In this document: piece by piece, positions 1-10,487 of the stretch
Layout: each line of letters opens with the position of its first letter
How positions within the stretch are numbered: the stretch's first letter is position 1
Source of the DNA: Sanguinoderma infundibulare
Taxonomy: Eukaryota > Basidiomycota > Agaricomycetes > Polyporales > Polyporaceae
Direction: 5' to 3'
Length of the DNA: 64,000 bases
NCBI GenBank assembly: GCA_032821775.1
Contig: JAVLRN010000005.1
Span: forward strand, 868,001 to 932,000
Notes under the pieces: generated by a model
Databases searched by the model: none
Seen by the model: only the letters and a program-made list of their open reading frames with translations
What the model was told of the DNA's origin: nothing
Program-made: the position numbers and the translations under genes

Positions 1-1
1 A

Positions 2-211
2 GGCGAGATCGTGTGTCCTCGGCTGAGGAGGTTGCGTGTGACCTGGTGGGAGCCGCCGTCCGTGGATGACCTGTGGGGCGTCGAGCGGTGCTGCCTTGCG
101 AGGGCGACGGCGGGCGCGCGGCTCGAGCACTTGGAGACTGTGGAATTTCCTGAGGTTGTTATGGCGAGTCTGCGATATCATGTGGATCACGTCGCAGCCC
201 TAGATGCTTAG
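2..211 (+). CDS. 3' end of an F-box/LRR-like protein (partial)
   Basis: An open frame enters from the left edge and stops at the TAG at 209-211. The visible 70 residues begin with a CPRLRRLRVTWWEP stretch, then an acidic, Ala-rich helix-like tail ending in HVDHVAALDA. The opening words (a Cys-Pro-Arg-Leu-x-x-Leu run, then a tryptophan-rich strand and a helix with ERCC and RATAGARLEHLETV) are typical of the last leucine-rich repeat of the large basidiomycete F-box-like family, where such tails are common. That assignment is inferred from sequence style only. No F-box is visible because the N-terminus lies outside the window. The true exon start cannot be placed. Confidence 0.45.
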   Translation, partial: GEIVCPRLRRLRVTWWEPPSVDDLWGVERCCLARATAGARLEHLETVEFPEVVMASLRYHVDHVAALDA

Positions 212-472
212 TACGTACTAGCAGTGGTGGTAGGAGCGATTACTTCCCACTACAGTCGGTGGGTCCGCGGTTTAGATTCATATGCCCACGATCGTTTCCG
301 CACACTTCCGAGCTCAGACACTACCTGGACACTACCCGCCTCAGCCTCTGGACACCCATTCACATCTGTATCACAGCATCTAGTACTTGCATGAATCCAG
401 TGTATTTTACACAAGCGATATGCTACATCAGGGTGCGATGAGCTACATACATTCCGTTAGCAGTCCGTTTGT

Positions 473-1872
473 TTAGAGCAGAGTCTCGCCTGAAAATATG
501 ACGTCAGCGCATTCAAGCGACAAGGACTCGACGGTGCAGACTCACCAAGCGCAGCGCGGGCGAGCGAGCACCCGACGGCGACCGTCTGCTTCACGCTCTC
601 CGTGTCGGCCAGGGACGGGTTGACCTCCATGATGTCGAGCGCGACGAGGCAGCCGGTTTCGTAGACGGCCTCGCAGATGTAGTGGCCCTCCCTGAAGGTG
701 AGGCCACCGCGGACGGGGGTGCCGGTCGAGGGCGCGACGGTGGGATCGAGGGCGTCGACGTCGAAGCTGAGGTGCACCGGGAGCTTGCGGCCGGGGTTGA
801 CGTGGTCGAGGGCCATCTCGACGACGCGGCCGATGCCGTACTTGTCGACCTCGTGCATACTGAAGGCCTTGATGCCGTGGTCCTTGAGGATGCGGCGCTC
901 GCCCTGGTCGACGTCGCGGAGGCCGATGTAGACGAGGCGGTGGGGCTTGAGGAGGGGCTGGACCCAGGCGAACTCGTCGACCTTTGGGCCGATGCCGAGC
1001 AGGAAGGAGAGGGGCATGCCGTGGATGTTGCCTGGAGAAACGGGTAATGGCATGGAACGGGTTAGAGAGGTGCGGGTTGGCGAGCGTGCGGCGGACGTAC
1101 CAGAGTCGGTCGTGTCGGCGGTGTTGATGTCTGCATGCGCGTCTACCCAGATGACGCATGCGTCGGGGTACTTGCTATGACAGGCCAAAGCTTGTGAGGA
1201 CAAAAACGGCGAGAGATGGGCCCGAACAAATGACGTACTGGAGGGTCCCGGAAATAGTACCCATGGCCTATCCTCGCAGAGACGATCAGTTGTATTACGC
1301 CGAGGCCATTAATTGTGCACGGAGAACAGACCAGGGAGTGATCGCCGCCGAGGGTGAGGGGCAAATGGCCTTGCTTCGCATGGCCGCCTACGGCGTGGGC
1401 GACAGCCTCGCAGACGCGCGAGACAAAGCGGGGGTTCTTGAGCTTGCCGATGGGCGGGTCGTTCTCGGTACCGATCTCCTCGAACAGGTGGTGGCCGTCG
1501 AACTTGACCTGCCAGCCGAGCTCGGAGAGCTGTTGGAGCAAGCCCGCTTCGACGAGGTGAATTGGACCTTTGTCCACGCCGAGCTTGGCCTGAGATGAAC
1601 AACGTGAGCTCCTAGAAAATGAGACGGAATGCGGCGGTGGCGCATACCTGACCGCCCCTGGAATTGCGCAGGACACACGTTTGGAGCGTGGCTGAAATTA
1701 CGGAGAATATATCCTCACCTGAATGGACAACCGACGATCTTGCGTAGGATGAGAACCAACCGCAAACGAGCCGAAAGCAGGGCTTGCTTACCGCGACCGT
1801 CTTGGGGTCTGGGAGGAAGCGGGAGACAGAAGACTCGAGATGGGAGACGGAAGTCTCGAGGTGGGAGGCCAT
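473..1872 (-). CDS. Arginase
   Basis: Hydrolyses L-arginine to ornithine and urea, a cytosolic Mn-dependent ureohydrolase step of arginine catabolism. My model joins eight exons: 1872-1792, 1738-1719, 1657-1648, 1589-1332, 1267-1239, 1174-1101, 1031-546 and 489-473. They sum to 975 nt, exactly 324 codons plus TAA, the usual fungal arginase length. Metal-site motifs are all present: GGDHSLAMGTISG, VDAHADINT and SFDVDALDPTVAPSTG, and the protein ends in the family's ALGETLL. The start at 1872 (MASHLETSVS) is the only ATG reading into the KTVAIVGCPF strand. Three exons are tiny (20, 10 and 29 nt), and the last is 17 nt. The 10-nt exon yields PFRGGQ where arginases normally have PFSGGQ, so either Arg is real or that junction is slightly different. 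It is divergent from the aminotransferase at 2558. Confidence 0.95.
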
Positions 1873-2557
1873 TATGAGTCAGTAAAAGTCGTCTATACGA
1901 TTCCACCTATGCAGAGCGAATAGAATGTGCGAGGGGGGAATGGCCAGCCAGCCAAGCCAGGCAGAAGGTGGTCTTTAAGAGTACTTTTGTGAGCGCCTAA
2001 AACACCCTTGGCCTTGCCAAGGTCCGGGGTGCGGGAGTATGACGCAGGCGCGTGATGTGATCTCATCTAATCTAATCTTCGCCGGGGAAACGCACGATGC
2101 GCGATGGGCGTGCAGCGGAGGCAGTGTTTCTCCCAGAGACTGTGCGCACGTCGGTGGAGCGACTGTGAGCCTATGGTAGCCTATGTAAGTATGGCAGCCT
2201 ATGGCAACCCATCGCGGCCCACCGCCCTTGCAACACGCGCTCGCCGTGCCTGCAGGCAACTGTCTGTTCTACATCTTTCGTGATGGATATTTCGATCCCC
2301 CGCTCGCTGCTATTTATGCCCCCCATCCATCCATCCAGGCCGCCCCCGATCCCCTACCCCCCACTTCGTCCGCCTCCCCTTCGCTTCGTTGTCAGCTAGC
2401 TGTTCCCTGTCATGTCCGGCTCGAGTACCCCCTTGTCCAGGTCTGGTCGGTCGACACCCCTCCACTTCCGCGATGTCGTGCGTATATACCTATATCCCCT
2501 TGTCCCCCGTCTTCCAGTGCCATACATCCCCTCCTCCCCGTCATCTAGTTCTCAAAC
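1873..2557. promoter_or_regulatory. Divergent promoter between arginase and aminotransferase genes
   Basis: No gene is seen in these 685 bases. The aminotransferase side carries long pyrimidine-rich runs (about 2310-2400 and 2500-2545), common in basidiomycete core promoters, and a TATATA at 2483-2488, 70-75 bases before that gene's ATG. The arginase side is mixed sequence with no clear TATA element. Shared regulation of the two nitrogen-related genes is possible but only inferred from the arrangement. Confidence 0.5.
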
Positions 2558-4508
2558 ATGTTTTCCAAGGTCAACGAGGTAGTCAGGCACTTCCGGCACG
2601 AGAAGGACTCCGAGGCCCACCGCGTTCGTCTCCTACCTCCTTCTCGGCTCGCTATCCATTCGCTTACCACTCGTATCCCCCAGCTCTTCCGCCAGTCTGC
2701 AGGCCACAAACCCAAGGGCCAGCTTGCCACCGTCCTCCCCCAGACCGTCAACCCAGATGAAGAGACCGTTCCCGGTATCGAGCACCCCGGTTCCACCGGT
2801 GTCATCTACTGCTCTGACCGTGCCATGGCCAACGGCTTCTCCTACGCCTCCTCCCACGAGTGGGCCAATCTCGGCCAGGGTGCCCCCGAAGTCGGTCACA
2901 TTCCTGACGCACCTGATCGCCCCACCACCATTCCTCTCCCAGAGGACTCGCTCGAATACGCGCCTACGACCGGTGTCAAAGGTAGCTTCCGTCTCGCACC
3001 GCATGGCCATCATATCATCTGTCTACTATTTCGATGAACGCATATTGATATCTATCCATCTTTTCCTCCGCCCTCATAGCCCTCCGGGAGGCCGTTGCGG
3101 ACCTTTACAATCGAGAGTACCGCCAAGACAAGCTTAGCCAGTACACGTACGAGAACGTCTGCATCGTGCCCGGTGGTCGCTCGGGCCTCTCTCGTGTCGC
3201 TGCCGTCATCGGCGAGGTCTATTGCGTAAGCTCCAGCTCCGGCCCCTCCCCATTGGTTACGATGTGCGCAGTATGCTGACCGTGGCTGCGGCCAATTCAG
3301 TCCTACCAGATTCCCGACTACACCGCATATGATCAGGTCCTCAGCGCGTTCAAACGCCTCGTTCCGGTCCCTACCGCGTAAGACTCCAGAAACCAGGCTT
3401 GGCTCGCCAATGTCTCACATCTGTCTAGGCTTGACGAGGAGCAGAAGTACCGTCTCGACGTGCAACAGATTAAGCGCGACATCCGCACTCAGGGCCTCGA
3501 GGTTATCATTGCGTCCAATCCCCGTAACCCCACTGGACAGGTCATTCAAGGTCAGGAGCTCAAAGATCTCGTCGACACCTGCCGTGAGGCCTCGACGACC
3601 CTCATCATGGACGAGGTCGGTCGGCTTACAAACAATGCTTCATGGACGTGTTTTCTCACTTTCATCCACAGTTCTATTCGTGGTACTTGTACCCCGAAAA
3701 AGATGAAGACTACGGCAAATCTATCTCCTCCTCAGCTTACATTGACAACGTCAACGTGGACCCCGTTGTCATCGTGAATGGTCTCACGAAGGTGAGGCCC
3801 TGCGTCATGGTTATTGCGCGCCGATAGCGGACTCGACTCACCACGCAAGAATAGAACTGGCGTCTGCCTGGGTGGCGTGTCTGCTGGGTCATTGGCCCTA
3901 AGAACCTCATTACGGCCCTGTCTCAGGCCGGTTCCTTCCTGGACGGTGGAGCCAACCACCCGTACGTCCCTCCGGTTTCACCGCCATACGCCCGTTTTGT
4001 CACCTCGGCATTAACACCCTCTCCCCACAGCATCCAGCTCGCCTCGATCCCCCTCCTCAACTACGACCGCGTCCAGCGCGAGAAGGTCGCGCTCCAGAAG
4101 CACTTCAAGGCCAAGCGCGACCACGTCCTCAAGCGCCTCGACGAGCTCGGCCTCCACGTCTCCGTCCCGCCCACGGCGACGTTCTACATCTGGCTCAACC
4201 TCGAGCACCTCCCCGCGCCGCTCAACAACGGCCTCACGTTCTTCGAGGAGCTCCTCAAGGAGAAGACGATCGTCATCCCCGGCATCTTCTTCGACATCAA
4301 CCCCGCCCACCGCCGGAACCTCTTCCACTCGCCCTGCCACCACTTTGTCCGCCTCTCGTTCGGCCCGCCGCTCGCCGACCTCGACATGGGCCTCGACGCG
4401 ATCGGGCGCGTGCTCAAGAAGGCGCGCGTCCACGGCGGACACGCGTTCGGCCACAGCTACAAGAAGAGCCACGACGGCGGCGCGCGCTCGCTCGACAAGC
4501 ACGTCTAG
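2558..4508 (+). CDS. PLP-dependent aminotransferase, class I/II
   Basis: A fold-type I PLP enzyme that transfers amino groups between an amino acid and a 2-oxo acid; the substrate cannot be read from the sequence. Exon 1 starts at the ATG at 2558 (MFSKVNEVVRHFRHEK) after a pyrimidine tract. Later exons give VPGGRSGLSRVAAVIGEVY, the cofactor-pocket ASNPRNPTGQ, the DEFYSWY strand (joined across the intron after 3615) and the catalytic lysine in NGLTKNWRLPGWRVCW. That lysine is the last codon before a GTGAGG donor. The C-terminal domain is intact, with FVRLSFGPP near the end and a basic tail. Length is about 470 residues. It belongs to the uncharacterised fungal group often named simply aminotransferase. 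A kynurenine or aromatic role would be speculation, although the window also contains an IDO gene. Confidence 0.85.
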
Positions 4509-5044
4509 AGACTAGACTGTAGACTGGACCGGACCCGGAGACACTCTAGAGCGCTGCGGCGCACCTACATACGAATGACGTTACTTGGAGAGCGTCGGAA
4601 TCTTGGTTATAATATTGTACCGCGGCTACGCTTACACGAGCTTGGAACCTGAACCACACCACCACGCGTTCGGACGGCACCCACAGGAGTACACAGGTCT
4701 TGGCATAGATACGAAGATAGCACAGAACGTGCTTTGGCTTTCGGCTCTCGATTGACGTCACAACGTACTGCGTTGATCTAAACGAAGGTAGATCTATAGG
4801 CATGAACGTACCGACAATAATTTGATACGAAATTTCCGTCTCACTACTCTGATAGTGTCGGCTTGCAAGGGGTTTTTAGAATTCGACTATCTGATAATGA
4901 GCTTTTATATATCGCTAGGTACAGCGACTCGGCTCCTTGTCTATTAAATAGGGTACGGTAGTCTACAACGGCCCATATCGCCCGGACTAGAAAGAGCGTC
5001 TAAATCTAGAATGCGACGGATGGTTGCTTTTTTTTTGCAGTATT
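4509..5044. other. Convergent 3' intergenic region
   Basis: These 536 bases separate the 3' ends of the aminotransferase and the MFS transporter. The sequence is AT-richer than the flanking exons, with short T runs near 5030 and TATATA near 4905. I see no gene. Confidence 0.5.
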
Positions 5045-7201
5045 TTACGTGAAGTATCTGTAGTCGGGGTTGAGGTCGCCCATCAGCTTCTTGTCCTCCT
5101 CCGTCAGGTCGTCATACGCGCCCCTGGCCGCGTTCTGCGCCCGCGTCCGGTTCTCCCACGACACGCCGAGGAAGTAGACGGTGTTGGCGAGCAGGGAGAG
5201 CGCGATGAACGCGACGGTGATGCTGTAGCCGGGGATGTACTTTGGCGCGTCCTTGGCGAGGAAGGCGAAGACGGCGATGATCCCGCCGACTTGCGGCGCG
5301 ATCGGTGGAGAAAGAAGAAGAAAGGAAAGTAAGAGGAAGCGAGGAAAGAGGAGAGAGATAGGACGGGTGAGGGAGATTAGGTGAGATTGGCGGCGTTGGG
5401 AGGAAGGGGAAGCACGCACTGTTTCCGAAGCCGACCTGGAAGGCCGTGCCGACCGCGCGCCTGTGGTGGCCGCCCACTGTGAATGCAAGGACAGGCATGA
5501 GCACTTTGATGCACGCAGAGGCGAATATTGATGGTAAACGGAGAGATCTGCACGTACGGTTCGTGTTGAACCAGCAGACGGTGATCGGCATGGCCGAGTA
5601 CGTGCCCGCGGCGGCGAGGAAGCACGCGGCGTACTGCAGGTCCTTGTTGTCGTGCACGACGAGCAGGATGAGGAAGCCGGTGAGGGCGAGGGCGGCGGTG
5701 GGGACGAAGAAGAGGAAGCGCATCCGCAGCCAGTCCGAGAACGTCGCGGTGACCATCGCGAGCACGAATGCACACGCCCAGGGAGGGACGGAAAGCAGCT
5801 GGGTTCGGATCGGGTCGTTGCCCAAGCTCTGGATGATCGCGGGCGCAAAGTAGGCTGGAGACATGGATGGAACATTAGAACGGATACGGGGAGGAGAATG
5901 GATCGGGCTGACCATAGCCGTATGCAGGAACGATGAGGCCGAAGTACATGAAGCCTCCGACGATGATCTTCCCTGAAAGGACCCGTTCAGCGTTCACTAC
6001 CGCGAAGAGCGTCATGCAGACTTACAATCTTTGAAGACCTCGAGCACGCTCTTGACTGTGAGCGGGTCGTTGCGCCTCGACGCACCGACATCCTCGTACA
6101 GACGCGCCTGTACGAACTCCTTCTCCTCTTTGGTCAGCCATTTGGCCTCCTCGGGGAAGTCCGAGATGGTGAAGTAAAGAATGAACGAGAAGAGAACGGT
6201 CGCAGCGCCCTCTGCCCCACGCAGCCAAGTAAGCCAAACTGCGCATCCGTCCACGCGTGGGGGGACATATGGCGCTCACCAAGGATAAAGATCCACCGCC
6301 AGCCACGGTACCCGCGCATGCCGTCCATCTTGCCAATCGCACTGGCGAGCAGACCGCCAAAGGCGCCCGCGAGGGTGGTCGACGAGAAAAAGAACGAGTA
6401 ACGCTTTTGCGCTTCCGCGCGCTTGTACCACATCGCGATGAGGTAGAAGCATGCCGGGAAGACGCCGCTCTCGACCATACCCAGGAAGAAGCGACATGCG
6501 ATCAGGCCGCCCAAGTTTTGCGTGAGCCCTTGGAGCATGGTGATGAGGCCAAAAAGAAACATGCAAAGGGGTACTGCGGAGGGGTCAGAACGCATTCCAG
6601 GGGAAGGAGACGGGGAGAGCGCGTACGCCAGACGTGGGGCTTGAAGTACTTCAAGAGGGCATTGGACGGAATCTCGAACAGCACGTATGACACGAAGCTG
6701 TGTCGTGCTCAGGAAGGGGAGCGTTGGAGCTTCACGATGCACTCACAAGACGACCAATGCATCGTTAAACTCGGTCCCTCCCAGGTTCAGATCCGTCTTC
6801 AGCCCAAAGACGGCCGCGTTGGAGATGTTGACTCTACGTGCGCACACACGCATAAGTATGAGGGCGGTCAGTCGCAGGTCTGGCGCATGCGCAAAACGAG
6901 CGCGATGGACACCCACCGGTCAAGGAATGCGAGCAGGTACAAGACACAGAGGACTGGTATCACGCGAATGTCGATCTTGCGCATGACCTTGCGCTCGTCG
7001 ATATTCGGGAACCGCGCCCGGTAGTCCACTCCGACCGACGTCTCGGATGTCGTGGGGTCTTTTTGCTTCTCCATGTCGAACGGGGGATTCTCTTGCCACA
7101 AGTCCGAATTTGCATCGTTCTTCACTGGGCATCGAGTTCCGGGCGACCGGTGAGCCACGAGACGGGCTGCAACGGATGAGATCGGGCTCACCATCGGCCA
7201 T
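5045..7201 (-). CDS. MFS transporter, anion:cation symporter family (Dal5/Tna1/Vht1-like)
   Basis: A 12-helix plasma-membrane permease of the fungal family that carries anionic organic nutrients such as allantoate, nicotinate, pantothenate or biotin; the substrate is not identifiable. Hallmarks in order: IDIRVIPVLCVLYLLAFLDR, then VNISNAAVFGLKTDLNL, SYVLFEIPSNALLKYFKP, CRFFLGMVESGVFPACFYL, GYRGWRWIFILG, PEEAKWLTKEEKEF in the central loop, and a C-terminal helix before SWENRTRAQN. The tail ends in DYRYFT. I placed the start at 7201: a 10-nt exon (7201-7192, Met-Ala-Asp plus one base) followed by an intron to 7124 gives a family-like acidic leader (WQENPPFDMEKQ). A start at 7074 (MEKQKDP) is the fallback. 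At least seven introns, with many helices split between exons. Confidence 0.88.
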
Positions 7202-8041
7202 CGCGATCCGGGGACCGTTGGACCGTTTGAAGGTACTCCAGGAAGAGAGAGCGTTGGTGGATCCGGAGCGTTTGCCTGAAGCCACGCTCAAAGGTGCCTC
7301 GACGGTCGAGGGTGGGTCCGGTGCGAGTGCAGCTCAAGCGGGGTAAACGGGCGGGCGGATGTCATGATTGGCGAGATGATGCTCAATCTTTATAGCCTGC
7401 CGCCGCCGCCGATTGAGTTAGGCTCTCGATATAGGCGCAGCGGGGAATGCGTGGGGTATACAGTCAGCTGGCCGACTGCTGGGCGTGATTGCGCCTGCAT
7501 GCACGGTGTCATGCATCTTGCATCGAAAGCACCGTGATCGCAGCGCATAAGTACGCTTACGACTGCAGCGTGAACAGGTACCTGGACTCCTCTGGGCAGA
7601 TCATGTTAATATGTGCGGGCAGGCCAAGGGCAGCCGTGGGTCGCACTCAGCTCGAACCCGGACCGGATGCTGGTCGCCTTTTTTTTCCTTCTTCCGGCTT
7701 CTTGAGTTTGACGGAGTGATGCGGCACTTGTCCTTTTTGGGAACGACAGACTACCGACTCAACATCCATGCCCGTTTACTCGTTGATATTCAAGTTTGGC
7801 TATCAGATTACACAGCGTAGCTAGAGCTGGGCGATGCATGGCCCCAGCTGAAGCGACCGTGCCAGACCTAAGTACGCAACCAAGCGATATGAGCCGACTC
7901 GGAGGAGCTGCACCACACGTCATCCATTCCATGCATCACGCACGTCCGTGCAATGAAGCGTAAACTAGGTAAGTTGTACAGCATCACCCAGATGCACCAA
8001 GTGCTAATGGCAGTAAGCAGAGCGTCGTAGTGTGCATCTCA
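7202..8041. promoter_or_regulatory. Intergenic region with the MFS gene promoter
   Basis: Between the 3' end of isovaleryl-CoA dehydrogenase and the MFS transporter, both on the minus strand. On the minus strand a TATAAAG lies at 7394-7388, about 190 bases upstream of the proposed start at 7201, which supports that start over the one at 7074. The stretch 7400-8040 has small ORFs of fewer than 80 codons and a T run at 7680-7687. I see no gene in it. Confidence 0.45.
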
Positions 8042-9875
8042 TCAAGACCGGTGTTTAAACTCTTCGTTGAATTCGCGTCCGATGAGCATCCGACGGATCT
8101 CCTGCGTGCCCGCACCGACCGTATACAAGCGAGCGTCGCGCAGGAACCGCCCTGTGGGGTATTCTGTAATGTATCCGAACCACTTCATTCAGTGACACCA
8201 AGCGATAGATGGGGCAAGAACAACGACATCACAAACGCACCGTTGATGTAGCCATTCCCACCCAGACATTGCATTGCTTCCAGTGTGACCTCAACGGCCC
8301 TGTCGGAGGAGTACAGAATTGCTCCCGCACAATCCTGGAAAGTGTGTCAATGATGTGAAATTGTCGATGACCAACGGTCGGAAAGACGTACTCTGCGGCT
8401 GACTTTGCCCTGGTCGCAAGCTTTCGCAACCGCGTAGACGTAAGACCGGGACGCATTCAGCTTCGTGTACATATCCGCAATCTTCCCTGCAACAGCCAAC
8501 ACAAATTAACAACATACATCAGAGCCAGGCAACCAAAGCATGAACACTGACCTTGCATGAGCTGGAACTCTCCCACCGGCTGACCAAATTGTTTCCTGTC
8601 GTGAACATACTCCACCGCGTAGTCAAACGCTGCCTGCATCAAACTGTGTACCTTGTCAATTCAAGGCGTAGGACGTATGTCAGCAAATTGTGTGCGCACC
8701 CAAGAGGACCGCCGCTCAAAACTAGCCGCTCGAGATCCAGGCCGGACATGAGGACTTTGGCACCACCATTGATGGGTCCCAGGACATTTTCTGCGGATGC
8801 CGTCAGTACGTGTGGATGAAAGCCGCTCGTAACAGCGCTTACCTTCTGGTACAAAGCAGTCCTCGAACACCAGCTCGCACGTATCGCTACCCCGCATCCC
8901 GAACTTGTCCAGCTTCTGGTGAGTCGAGAACCCCTCCCAGCCCTTCTCAATAATGAACGCGGTGATACCCTTGGAGCCCTTCTCCGGCTCCGTCTTCGCA
9001 TACACGACGAGCGTCGACGCGAACGTCCCGTTCGTGATCCAGAACTTGTTCCCGGTCAGCTTGTACCCGCCGTCAACCTTGTCCGCGCGGAGCGTCATGC
9101 TCACGACGTCGCTCCCGCTCCCCGGCTCGCTCATCGCAAGGCTGCCGACCTTGCGGCCGGCGACGAGGTCCGGTAGGTACTTGTCCTTCTGCGCGTCTGT
9201 GCCCCAGCGGTGGATCTGGTTGACGCACAAGTTCGAGTGGGCGCCGTAGGAGAGCGCAACTGAGCCAGACGCGCGCGAGAGCTCCTCCATGGCGAGGGTG
9301 TGGTTGAAGTACCCGAGCTCGAGGCCGCCATACTGGGGCTTCACGGTAATGCCGAGGAGGCCCATGTCACCAAACTTTTCCCAGAGGTCCTGTGGGCATG
9401 TCCATTAGCACCTTGCATGCAGCTCAGCTAGATTGCGGTACATGATTGGGAGCACGTCACAGACAACGTGGGAGCATGAGGAATGCATGGAATACGGGAA
9501 GAACACAAGTAATGGCGGCCAGACAGCGCCATTACCCGAGATTGACGGTGGATACGAGCACGCACCATCGGGAACGTATTCGTCCTGTCAATCTCGGCCG
9601 CGCGTGGTGCGACCTCCCTCTCCGCAAATTCATGTACGCCATTCCTGAACTGAGTGCGATTCGCAAAGTTACAGTTGGGTCAGCGACACCCGCCACCAGG
9701 CACCGCACAGGGATGATCAACACACCTCAGCCTGCTCCTCTGTGAGACCCGCAACTTCAGCGTTGTAAAAGGAAGCATGTCTACGCTGTTTTGCTCCATT
9801 GACCGCGCGTGCGGCGGTGGCGGAGCGCGTTCTGACGACGCTGTTCGCTTGGAGGCGCAAGAACGGGCGTAACAT
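8042..9875 (-). CDS. Isovaleryl-CoA dehydrogenase, mitochondrial
   Basis: FAD enzyme of the acyl-CoA dehydrogenase family, converting isovaleryl-CoA to 3-methylcrotonyl-CoA in leucine breakdown. The start at 9875 ([17 protein letters not shown]) gives an Arg/Ser/Ala-rich leader without acids, a good matrix-targeting presequence. The body carries [40 protein letters not shown], the FAD-proximal KFWITNG, and [14 protein letters not shown], whose Glu is the catalytic base position specific to IVD rather than other acyl-CoA dehydrogenases. The last exon ends with [16 protein letters not shown] sequence and stops at TGA 8042. About 425 residues in several exons. An upstream in-frame Met at 9920 exists but would put acidic residues before the presequence, so I did not use it. 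Confidence 0.93.
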
Positions 9876-10487
9876 CGTTACCGGGGCGTTAGGGTCGGTG
9901 TCTGCGTCGGACTGGCACACGAAAGGACGGATTCAAGAGTAAAGGTCAAGGAGTTGTCTGCGAACGAAATGCAAAGGAAGAAACGCGAGGAGTTGAAGGA
10001 GCACGGCGCAGTGACATGATCGTGACCGAGGACGTCTGCAAGCGCGCGTCGGATCTCATCCGCGGAGGCAAACCAGGCGCCCTTTCCCTGTGACTGTTTC
10101 CAGCTTACAACTGTCTATCACAGAAGGCGAGTGCGAACCTCGTTTCCTTGTTCTGCGTCTCGAGGCACTCGTGGCCGCCACGTACTTACCAATGCCGAGC
10201 ACTCACGTAACTCGCTGCACAGGATTCCCGAAGCCTCATCTCGGCTCATCACCAAATTGAAATACTGACGATTTTGGCCGATAGGTCGGGTTCATACCCG
10301 TACACATCCCGTACATACCCCTTGTCAGATGCCTGATCGCAGGCAGACATATTCCTGACAATGTTCCGACGCAGACCTCCGTCTCACCGTCCTCATAAAG
10401 GGAACACTAGCACGTCTGTTCAATCGCCCATTGACCTCCACCCCCTCCAGCCTCTGAAGCTTAACGACACGCTCTAGTCCGCGAGCA
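9876..10487. promoter_or_regulatory. Divergent promoter between IVD and the P450 gene
   Basis: No gene is seen. The 612 bases hold the 5' regions of both genes. Only weak AT-rich elements occur (for example near 10390). A direct echo of tacccgtacacatcccgtac words lies around 10290-10320. No convincing TATA box on either side. Confidence 0.4.

Noticed and set aside
457..560. Arginase C-terminus read straight through to 457
   Set aside because: A GTGAGT...TTTTCAG intron (545-490) instead gives the conserved ALGETLL ending.
7600..7720. tRNA B-box-like ggttcgagc on the minus strand
   Set aside because: No T-stem pairing and no cloverleaf around it.
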